Notes under the pieces: generated by a model
Told to the model about the DNA's origin: nothing
The model's input: only the letters and a program-made list of their open reading frames with translations
Databases searched by the model: none
Assembly (NCBI GenBank): GCA_965206315.1
Contig: OZ242210.1
Coordinates: forward strand, 310,001-374,000
Direction: 5' to 3'
Origin: Bin16 sp965206315
GTDB lineage: Bacteria > Chloroflexota > Dehalococcoidia > Lucifugimonadales > Australimonadaceae
DNA: 64,000 nt
Position numbers and translations under genes: made by a program
Shown here: one piece after another, positions 49,201-58,222 of the stretch
How positions within the stretch are numbered: the first letter of the stretch is position 1
Layout of the letters: every line of letters starts with the position of its first letter

Positions 49201-49695
49201 GGGCGACAGCTGCCAGTTCACCTTGTGCTCCGGGTCGTGCTCCAGCCCGGTATGCGCCAGTGCCGCATTGTCCCCGGACGTTGAGGAGCGGACCGTCCCG
49301 CCGTTGAGCGCCAGCGAGTTCTCCAGCAGGGCGATGCCCTGCGTGGAGTAGTTCGGCTCCACCACCTCGTGGTCGAAGGTCAGGCTGGCCGTGCCGGAGC
49401 CGCTCGCGTAGTCGACGACCTTCGTGCCCCACTCAGCGGGGTCCATGTCGATCTTCAACTGCGGCGTGCCGGTGACGTCCACGGCCTCGCTGAAGGTGAC
49501 CGTGACGGTGATGGTCTCGCCCAGGGCGTAGGTGTCGTCGTCTCCGGCATCGGACGTGACCTCCACGCCGGTCACCGACGGGGCGCCCTGCGCCAGCGCC
49601 GCGGGCCCGGGCATCAGCGCCAGGAGCGCGGCCAGCAGGACGAGGAACAGCGCCGGAAGACGGCGCGAGAAGCGGGTGGCTAGGAAGAGGCTCAT
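46204..49695 (-). CDS. Large secreted surface protein with paired repeats, FN3 and SwmB-like domains
   Basis: 1163 residues. Signal peptide (ALFLVLLAALLALMPGPAALAQG). Two repeats of about 128 residues (39-167, 168-296) are nearly identical (VTSDAGDDDTY; ETITVTVTFSE; QLKIDMDPA). Then a cadherin-like/YDG part, two or more fibronectin III domains (SPTDLRVQPDNNSGVVVSWD; YVVEWRSGTTSTTTVG) and a C-terminal SwmB-like repeat (LTLTFDQTIDTDSKPDADAF). No sortase or S-layer anchor seen. GGAGGTGA precedes the ATG. Adhesion or surface display is likely. Confidence 0.88.
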   Translation of the reverse strand: MSLFLATRFSRRLPALFLVLLAALLALMPGPAALAQGAPSVTGVEVTSDAGDDDTYALGETITVTVTFSEAVDVTGTPQLKIDMDPAEWGTKVVDYASGSGTASLTFDHEVVEPNYSTQGIALLENSLALNGGTVRSSTSGDNAALAHTGLEHDPEHKVNWQLSPGAPWVTEVEVTSDAGDDDTYLLGETITVTVTFSETVNVTGAPQLKIDMDPADWGTKVVDYESGSGTAALTFDHEVVEPNYSTQGIAVLENSLALNGGTIKSASSDTDATLTHTGLDHDPEHKVDWQRSQPNRAPVVDTEAENYALFTREMSVPRGTLVSKPFYQVFSDPDGDELAYSVSISEEYRPLLELLAVGLEYRTPENSHRSPEVFHRVWFHPDADDDWDAIDPALPDPVTVTATLTATDPDGLSVSRDTDFTIDWEPGPDCELAPPESVSMLGVARAGMAFWQAPSGDDACEPTGYMIGARSLDGGEWVVETAPPEARSYLLDGLTPGQIEYYVGANYPQGPSKRPRALPQSVIPEACDISLTVAADVDRGISGTWSNVAGMPTGCVFGETVEFQYKESTWDYFRNYGRFNNHRLQNPTQKSFISYGLKPGVAYDFKIVAVDAAGRKNESNVASATVVYDVSATADANSPTDLRVQPDNNSGVVVSWDAPASAGAGRTLTGYVVEWRSGTTSTTTVGADTTSHRITGLTDGSSYTVRVAARTTGTSPTTRDAWTVRSAPFTAWSEPTQVWFRPELPRILFRTVFVGIETNKAWTIGFCNVTIVGPPSQLACPPNATVQHAATGDITSDVTVTASITHGDEATSTGSSRGTPGAPGGFQAVGSGGAAPSDSDPMTHEGRIAVAWGVPSSGLTGTFKSYFVAHSLVGSTADATVTRMDTDDRFHTITGLADGTYKVVVFASTANVEDHDNDPMTPDEEVERSGFTSTEFEVTVNANNTAVPGQVTGGRVTPGPGSLIAEWEPPDGDASAVHAYQVRYRDGEQYYGDNNAGWTDGPVIYPHQTLRMCGFTGCENPRRYEITALTGGHGYDVAVRARNANGWGEWWFIGEAIIANGVTPVLQSAAVNGASLTLTFDQTIDTDSKPDADAFTVNVNGTDQTPTAVGISEKTVTLTLGTAVTRLSVVRVSYDRPALNPLQHDDAQTPSFTNQSVTNNTP

Positions 49696-49759
49696 GCCGT
49701 CACCTCCCGCAGGAGGTGGGCGCGAGGCCTCGCGAGGTCGGGGTTAAGCCGTGAAAATT

Positions 49760-49780
49760 GGGGGGGGGGGGGGGGGGGGG
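49760..49780. repeat. 21-base homopolymeric G tract
   Basis: Uninterrupted G run (C run for the gene) 65-85 bases upstream of the surface protein start. Such runs slip during replication and can switch promoter output. Confidence 0.85.
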
Positions 49781-50027
49781 TAGAATCGTACCGACGCCGG
49801 CGCGCGGAGTCGTTCGCCTCTGCCTGTGCGGCGCTTCGCCGCAGCATTACGTTCTCTGCAATGGGCCCCATGATGCTCCCCTGTCGCCGGATTAACGCGG
49901 CATTTTCTCTTCTGCGTGATTCAAAACGCAGGGGAACGGGGAACAACTCACGGGGGAGCGTTCATCCTAATGTCCGACCCGCCGAAAGTCAACTTTGCGC
50001 CGTAAATCCGGCCGCCTTTCCGTCAGC

Positions 50028-50045
50028 GCTTAAGCGCGCTTAAGC
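50028..50045. other. 18-bp perfect palindrome
   Basis: GCTTAAGCGCGCTTAAGC, followed by ACACACACGCACAC. May be an operator; no gene adjacent within 300 bases. Confidence 0.4.
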
Positions 50046-50121
50046 ACACACACGCACACTCATCCGCACTGATTTGCCACGGTCAACGCCGCATCTTTAT
50101 GACCGGGAGGCGCTTTGTCCT

Positions 50122-50260
50122 GTCATGTTGAGCGAAGCAAGAGGCGCAGCCGAGGGGCGTAGTCGAAACATCTCTCGGGTGAGGTTGTCCCCGCTCATCG
50201 TGAGCCCTTGTTCAAACCCGCTCATGGTGAGCCTGTCGAACCACCCTCATGGGTGCCCTG
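50122..50260. repeat. Dispersed repeats in the surface-protein upstream region
   Basis: GTCATGTTGAGCGAAGC element (50123) and TCATGGTGAGCCTGTCGAAC with its degenerate half (50191-50245). The bases 49781-50027 show no gene or strong element besides AT-rich patches. Confidence 0.7.
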
Positions 50261-50310
50261 TATCCCCCCTCGCCCCTTGGGAGAGGGCAACGCGCGCCAG
50301 CGCGTGGGTG

Positions 50311-50642
50311 AGGGCCCTGCGGCGGGGCAGGGAATGGGTGATCCGGACGCGGGGCGCAGCCCCCGTCATTCCCGCACCGGCGGGAATCCAGCGTGCGCGG
50401 GCAGCGCACACGGCGGAGGCGGGGCGGCGCGGTCTGGTCCCCTCTCCTGGGGGAGAGGGCTAGGGTGAGGGCCCTGCGGCGGGGCAGGGAATGGGTGATC
50501 CGGACGCGGGGCGCAGCCCCCGTCATTCCCGCACCGGCGGGAATCCAGCGTGCGCGGGCAGCGCACACGGCGGAGGCGGGGCGGCGCGGTCTGGTCCCCT
50601 CTCCTGGGGGAGAGGGCTAGGGTGAGGGCCCTGCGGCCGTGG
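50311..50642. repeat. 157-bp perfect tandem repeat (2 copies plus start of a third)
   Basis: Copies 50311-50467 and 50468-50624, third begins 50625 (AGGGCCCTGC). Each unit contains a GTCATTCCCGC/GCGGGAATCC hairpin and a CCCTCTCC/GGGAGAGGGC stem. No coding potential. Confidence 0.9.
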
Positions 50643-50750
50643 GGGCGGCGCGGGGTTCTGCTCCCTCGCCCCCTGGGAGAGGGCAACGCGCTTCAGCGCG
50701 TGGGTGAGGGTTGGCGGGGCGGGGATGGGAGAGGTTGTCCCCGCTCACCC

Positions 50751-50777
50751 AATCCTGTCCATCCTGTCCATCGATGT
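50751..50777. repeat. Short repeat ATCCTGTCCATCCTGTCCAT
   Basis: Same sequence through CGATGT recurs at 52107-52133 inside the next gene. Confidence 0.8.
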
Positions 50778-50834
50778 TGATTTTGTGACACGCGCCCGTT
50801 GCGTGGTCAACGCGCCCCTCCCTACCATGTCCCC

Positions 50835-52454
50835 ATGACTACCCAACCCGCTCCCGTGCCCGAAGGCTACGTCTCCGCCGACATGCTCCCGCCGGAGGAC
50901 GGCGCATACGTCGAACGTCTCAAGCACGCCCTCCGCTGCGGCGTTCCCGGATGCTCCTGCGCCAACCCCGGCAGGTTCCACTGTCCCTCCCACGACAACG
51001 CCGAGGTCCCCACACTCAGCGTCACCTGGAACTCGGCCCGCGGCTTCTCGTTCGAGTGCTTCCGCTGCCCCTTCGAAAAAGTGCTCGACGCCCTTGCCAG
51101 GCGCGGCCTCATGCCCCGAACGCACCTCTACAACTCCGCTGGCGCGCAGGAAGCCGGACTCCAGCCCCTCAACCTCCTCATCCAGCAGCCGCCCGACTGG
51201 CTCTGGCCCAACCGCATCCCCCTCGGCAAGCTCACCCTCATCGCCGGATACCCTTCCTCCGGCAAGACCTCCATCGCCCTCGACATCGCCGCACGCGTCT
51301 CCCGAGGCGCGCCCGCTCCCGATCAGCCCAACGCACTCTTCCCTTCCGCCCCCGTTGCTCTCGCCATCCTCAACGGCAACCCGAAGTCCGACGTCCTCCC
51401 GGTCCTCCGTCTCTTCGGCGCCGATCTGGACCGCATCTACCTCACCGACCTCCTCTCCCCAACCCTCCCCATCGACTACTACCCCGACGACCCGCCCAAC
51501 GATGACGACGACGAAGACAACCACGACTGGGGCGCGAAGGACTGGGACGAAGACGACGAGGAAGACGAGGACGAGTACCTGTTCGACAACGACGGTAATG
51601 AGATACGCGTTCCCCGCCGCCGTCCGGTCGGCGTCAGGGTTCCGCCGCCGCTTCCCTGGAAGCCGCCGAACGCCGGGTCGGACTTCACCGCGCCTTGGCC
51701 CAGCCTCAATAAGGTCATGAAACGGTTCGCCAACACCATCGAAGCCGGAAGCGCCGCCCTCCTCGTCGTCGACCAAGTGGAAGACCTCGCTTCCATGCAC
51801 CGTGCCCATGTCACCACGGTCCTCGGCATGCTGAGGGCTATCGCCGCCCGCTCAGGGGCAGCCGTCGTTGCGCTCACCCACAATCCCGCGCCCAGCTACC
51901 CCCACGCCATCACCGCCATGCAGCGGCGCCTCGCGCAGGCATCCGTCGTCTTCACCACCGCCCTCGTCGAGCCCGGCGAACGCCGCTTCCTCGTTCCCCT
52001 CCGGCCCGCCATGAGCGACGACACCCCCGCCATCCCCTTCGTCCTCCCCCCACCCGTCACTCCTGGGAAAACAGCCCCGCTCATGGTGAGCCCGTCGAAC
52101 CACGCCTATCCTGTCCATCCTGTCCATCGATGTGAGTTCCCTCTCGCCTGGCGCAAACCCGTCTTCCCCGCCCACCTGAAAGCCCTCGCATCGCCCCGTC
52201 CCAACGACGGCGCGAAGACCCGCGCCGCGCGGGCGCTCCTCATGCGCTCCCTGTCTGACGGCCCTCGTCCTGCCGCCGAGATTCTGCGCGAAGCCGCCGC
52301 GCTTGGCATCACGAAGAGGTCCCTGCACCGGGCTCGGAACGCCTGCGGTGTCCGATCGACACGCATCAGCATTCCTGGCGGACACAACGGAGCAGGAGCA
52401 TGGCACTGGTCGCTCCCCACACAGCCCCCTATGCAACGGAATGAGACGGAATGA
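50835..52454 (+). CDS. Zinc-finger/RepA-type ATPase with repeat-derived coding segment
   Basis: About 539 residues from ATG 50835 (a longer frame starts at 50799). N-terminal primase-type zinc finger (C50-x2-H53 ... C75-x2-C78), plus C35, C40 and C42. RecA/RepA-like ATPase with Walker A GYPSSGKT (138-145) and Walker B ALLVVDQVEDL. A very acidic insert (218-253) and Pro-rich linker lie between. Residues about 415-434 (PLMVSPSNHAYPVHPVHRC) are translated from two dispersed repeats. C-terminal winged-helix-like region (AAEILREAAALGITKRSLHR). Looks like a replication or helicase protein of a former element; no integrase or rep origin seen. Confidence 0.78.
   Translation: MTTQPAPVPEGYVSADMLPPEDGAYVERLKHALRCGVPGCSCANPGRFHCPSHDNAEVPTLSVTWNSARGFSFECFRCPFEKVLDALARRGLMPRTHLYNSAGAQEAGLQPLNLLIQQPPDWLWPNRIPLGKLTLIAGYPSSGKTSIALDIAARVSRGAPAPDQPNALFPSAPVALAILNGNPKSDVLPVLRLFGADLDRIYLTDLLSPTLPIDYYPDDPPNDDDDEDNHDWGAKDWDEDDEEDEDEYLFDNDGNEIRVPRRRPVGVRVPPPLPWKPPNAGSDFTAPWPSLNKVMKRFANTIEAGSAALLVVDQVEDLASMHRAHVTTVLGMLRAIAARSGAAVVALTHNPAPSYPHAITAMQRRLAQASVVFTTALVEPGERRFLVPLRPAMSDDTPAIPFVLPPPVTPGKTAPLMVSPSNHAYPVHPVHRCEFPLAWRKPVFPAHLKALASPRPNDGAKTRAARALLMRSLSDGPRPAAEILREAAALGITKRSLHRARNACGVRSTRISIPGGHNGAGAWHWSLPTQPPMQRNETE
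52076..52133 (+). repeat. Two dispersed repeats captured in frame
   Basis: TCATGGTGAGCCCGTCGAAC then TATCCTGTCCATCCTGTCCA; both have intergenic copies. The reading frame stays open. Confidence 0.8.
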
Positions 52455-52715
52455 GACACCCCGGCGGAGCGGATTTTGAAGAATCAGGGGAATCTTGCTT
52501 TCTTGGTCACGGCAAGCAGGCCGTGGCCTTGTAAACGCCCCAACCAAGGAGACCAAGGATGCCAAAACAGACGCGCATTTCACTCGTAAGGGACCGACCA
52601 AGATTCCCTCCGCAGGCCATCAGGGGATTCTTGGTCGCACGAGCGCTTCAGCCTGCGGTGAGGGTTGGCGGGGCGCTGGGAGAGGGGCGGAGGGTGAGGG
52701 CTGGCAACGGGCTGC
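52455..52715. repeat. Gene-free spacer with inverted repeats
   Basis: GGGGAATCTTGC / CCAAGATTCCC-type inverted pieces (52488-52625) and the AGGCCGTGGCCTT core (52517) related to the 10.6-kb repeats, then a GGTGAGGG element. Confidence 0.5.
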
Positions 52716-52721
52716 TAGAAT
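52716..52721 (+). promoter_or_regulatory. secA -10 candidate
   Basis: TAGAAT, 23 bases before the ATG; GGGAGG follows as ribosome site, so here a short leader exists. Confidence 0.4.
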
Positions 52722-52744
52722 GAACGCGGGAGGCCATTCGTAAC

Positions 52745-55399
<2,655 letters not shown>

Positions 55400-55404
55400 C
55401 CGCC

Positions 55405-56118
55405 ATGGAAGCGACCGTCGCGCTGCGCCCCACGCCGGTGTCCCCTCCGCTGAACGACGGGACGGCCAACGGAACGGTCGAACGGTTCCGCGGCGCACTG
55501 GCCAACGGCACACGCTGGCCGGAAGCGCTGCTGGCTGCCATAGGCGAATGGACCGCTCCCTCCGAGGTCGTGGACGGCGTACGGCTCGACTACCTCATCG
55601 AGGGGGAGGCTTTCGACTGGCTGTTGCTGGCGGAACGCCTGCTGCGCGAGGCGCCGGCGGGGTGTATCCCCGCCGAAGAGACGGAGGAGCTGCTCTTCAC
55701 CGGCACGTTGCCGGACGGGATAACCGAGGCGCGCTTCAAGAGCCTCCTGGGGCCGGAGAAGTACCGCGCGCACCTCAACCACTTCTACGGCGTCGTGGTT
55801 GAGGAAGCCCTCTGGCATGCCGTGGAGCGCGAGGTGGAGAAGGAGCGCAGCGTGCGCGGACTGCAACACCCCTTCGGCGTGCAGAACCTCATCGCGGAGC
55901 GCCTCTACCGCGCCGAACTCATACCTCTCCTGCGGCGGTTCCAGCGCGAGCACGGACGCGGACGCCGCGTGCGCCTCACCCTGGCCGAGTCCCGCGCGTT
56001 CACCTACTGGCTCTTCAAGCGACGCATCGCCAACTCGGACCAGGCCCGCATCGCCAGCGACACCCGCAAGGGACTGCGCATGCTCAACGAGATACAGGAG
56101 CGCAGCGGAACCGGTTAG
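55405..56118 (+). CDS. Conserved protein of unknown function downstream of secA
   Basis: 237 residues, ATG 55405 six bases after the secA stop. Helical, charged; notable segments: YLIEGEAFDWLLLAERLLRE, FTGTLPDGITEARFKSLLG, AHLNHFYGVVVEEALWHAVE and VRLTLAESRAFTYWLFKRRI. No signal peptide. Family not recognised. Stop overlaps the convergent VapC stop by four bases. Probably co-transcribed with secA. Confidence 0.72.
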   Translation: MEATVALRPTPVSPPLNDGTANGTVERFRGALANGTRWPEALLAAIGEWTAPSEVVDGVRLDYLIEGEAFDWLLLAERLLREAPAGCIPAEETEELLFTGTLPDGITEARFKSLLGPEKYRAHLNHFYGVVVEEALWHAVEREVEKERSVRGLQHPFGVQNLIAERLYRAELIPLLRRFQREHGRGRRVRLTLAESRAFTYWLFKRRIANSDQARIASDTRKGLRMLNEIQERSGTG

Positions 56119-56516
56119 GGAACGAACGCTTCCAGCGGGACCGCCACGTCGGGAGCGCCGCGCAGGACCGCAGCGTCCATCGTCACGAGCATCACGCCCG
56201 TCGCCCGCGCCAGCGCGACGAACTCGGCATCGTAGGCGGTCAGTCCGCACTCCAGCGCAACGTTGATGACTGCATCCCCGGGCATATCGTAGATGCGATT
56301 CCCCAGTACTCTCCCGGCATCACCAGCCATCGCTTTCGCTTCATCCCGAGTGATGTCACCGCGTCGTACATAGCCCAGCAGTGCGTTGCGCAGTTCAGAG
56401 GGGAGGATGCTCGGCGCGATCCATTCACCATCTCGTTCATGGAGTCGAGCAGCGTCCACACCCATCTCCCCACCAACCACGAGGCGCACTGCAACGTTGG
56501 TGTCGACGACGATCAC
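56115..56516 (-). CDS. vapC: PIN-domain toxin (VapC-like)
   Basis: 133 residues. PIN ribonuclease acidic residues D5 (MIVVDTNVAV), E41, D96 (LTAYDAEFVALA) and D114 (LVTMDAAVL) all present. GTG start overlaps the antitoxin TGA (GTGA). Cleaves RNA, often tRNA or rRNA, when free of antitoxin. Confidence 0.9.
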   Translation of the reverse strand: MIVVDTNVAVRLVVGGEMGVDAARLHERDGEWIAPSILPSELRNALLGYVRRGDITRDEAKAMAGDAGRVLGNRIYDMPGDAVINVALECGLTAYDAEFVALARATGVMLVTMDAAVLRGAPDVAVPLEAFVP

Positions 56517-56797
56517 AAGCGTCCCTCTTCCTTGAGTGCTTTGATAGTCTCCGGGCTCACGTCGATCTTCCCAATGGTCTTCTGGCGTTCCCTGATGCGC
56601 GCCAGAAGCGCCTCGCGCTCCTCATCGCTGAGCGGAGGGGTTCGCTCCAGACCAACAGTGAGTCCTCCCAAACGCTGGCGCTGGGACAACACGAGCCGTG
56701 CGAGTATCTCGCCGTTAAGGCTGCGGTGGTTCCGCTTCGCGGCGGCTTTCAGCTCCGCGTGCAGGTCTTCGGGCACGTTCCGCAGCGCGATGTTCAT
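56513..56797 (-). CDS. vapB: RHH antitoxin (FitA/VapB-like)
   Basis: 94 residues. Ribbon-helix-helix start MNIALRNVPEDLHAELKAAA and NHRSLNGEILARLVLS, then a C-terminal toxin-binding tail. First gene of the pair; binds its own promoter, likely the palindrome upstream. Confidence 0.88.
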   Translation of the reverse strand: MNIALRNVPEDLHAELKAAAKRNHRSLNGEILARLVLSQRQRLGGLTVGLERTPPLSDEEREALLARIRERQKTIGKIDVSPETIKALKEEGRL

Positions 56798-56827
56798 CGT
56801 AGGCCTCCAGAGGTGGTCGATATCAGG

Positions 56828-56848
56828 ATGCTACCATAATGATAGCAT
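56828..56848. promoter_or_regulatory. Operator-like palindrome of vapBC
   Basis: 21-base imperfect palindrome with ATGCTA/TAGCAT ends and a CAT/ATG centre, one mismatch per arm. TATCAT repeats follow on the minus strand. About 30 bases upstream of vapB. Confidence 0.5.
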
Positions 56849-56859
56849 GATGATAGCGC

Positions 56860-58140
56860 TTACGCCTGCGCCTGCTCGGGCCTCGCCTCCGGCGCAGCGA
56901 TGGGGCCACGCTTGCGGTGCTTCCCCCCCGTCTCCACCGCCACGTAGGCGAACACCACGACAGTTACCGTCCAGAGGACCGCGTTGAACCCGAATGCCGC
57001 GTGGTACGAGTGGATGGAGAGGAGGGTCATGGAGACCACCGGCCCAATCATGCCCGCGGCGTCGCCGAACGTCCGGTACAACCCTATCGCCATACCTCGC
57101 ATCCCGGCCGGCGCGAGGTCGGCGACGTAGGCAACGGGCGCCTGACCACTCCACCCCTGGGCGACGTGCAGCAGGATGAAGGCTGCGATGAACGGCCCCA
57201 GCGTTTCCGCGAACGGCAGCCAGACGATGGAGGCGCCGATCACGATCCCGGCCGGTACGATGATGATCTTCCGGCCGTACTTGTCGGCCATCGCTCCCGC
57301 CGGGTAGATGAGTATGCCGTGCATGAGCGATGAGAACGTGAACAACAGTCCTATGGCCCCCGGCCCCATCTCCAGGACCTCGTGCACGAACGCCGGGATC
57401 AGCGTGGTGGACATGCCCCCGCGCAGGAAGAACGTGGAGAACCCGAGGACGCACACCATGAGGAAGCTCGTGTCCCTCAGCAGGAAGAGGGCGCCGCGCG
57501 GCGAGTTGCTGTGCCGTATGGGCGCTCCCGCTCCTTCGCTCCCCGGCGGGGGACGCGTCTCCGGCAGCCGCACGATGCCCCAGAGCGCGAACGCGAGCAC
57601 CATGATGCCGGAGACGTAGAACGGCGCGCGCGTCCCGAACACCTCGCCTATCAACCCACCCAGGGCCGGACTGCCCGTCCCCACGACGAGCTGCAGCCCC
57701 TGCATCAGCCCGAGGACGCGCCCCCGGTTCTCCACGGTGCTGAGGTCGGCTGCTACGACGTTCGCCATGACGATAGTCATCGAACTCGTCACGCCGCTCA
57801 GGAACCGGAGCGTGAGGAACGTCGGGACGTCCTGCGCGAAGCCGCCCAGGGTGGCGAACAGGGCAACCCCCAGCCCGCCGATGGTGATGATCCATTTCCG
57901 CCCCACCCTCTCCGAGATGACGCCAGCAGGGATATTGGTGATGAAACGCCCCACACCGTAGACGGAGAAGGTGAGTCCGAGCGCGAAGACGCCGCCACCG
58001 ATCAGCTCGATGAACTTCGGCATGACCGGCGTGATGATCATCATCGAGGCGTGGGCCGACGCGATGAGTCCGCCGGTGATGACGACCAACTCCAGCCGGA
58101 GCCCGCCCGTGATGCCGCGTTTCGAGGGTACGAACCGCAT
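56860..58140 (-). CDS. MFS transporter
   Basis: 426 residues, twelve helices; motif A GVISERVGRKWIIT and second-half AGAMADKYGRKIII. Tail rich in basic then Ala/Pro/Glu residues. Likely drug or metabolite exporter; ligand unknown. Confidence 0.88.
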   Translation of the reverse strand: MRFVPSKRGITGGLRLELVVITGGLIASAHASMMIITPVMPKFIELIGGGVFALGLTFSVYGVGRFITNIPAGVISERVGRKWIITIGGLGVALFATLGGFAQDVPTFLTLRFLSGVTSSMTIVMANVVAADLSTVENRGRVLGLMQGLQLVVGTGSPALGGLIGEVFGTRAPFYVSGIMVLAFALWGIVRLPETRPPPGSEGAGAPIRHSNSPRGALFLLRDTSFLMVCVLGFSTFFLRGGMSTTLIPAFVHEVLEMGPGAIGLLFTFSSLMHGILIYPAGAMADKYGRKIIIVPAGIVIGASIVWLPFAETLGPFIAAFILLHVAQGWSGQAPVAYVADLAPAGMRGMAIGLYRTFGDAAGMIGPVVSMTLLSIHSYHAAFGFNAVLWTVTVVVFAYVAVETGGKHRKRGPIAAPEARPEQAQA

Positions 58141-58222
58141 GGCCTACGAACCGCCCTGGGCGTGTGTGCCCGTCAGCGGTCCGCGGCCTTCCAAGCCCGT
58201 ATGCGTTCTCGTGCCGATGCGG

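Noticed and set aside
50311..50642. CRISPR array
   Set aside because: Units are 157 bp, perfect and directly abutting, with no unique spacers.
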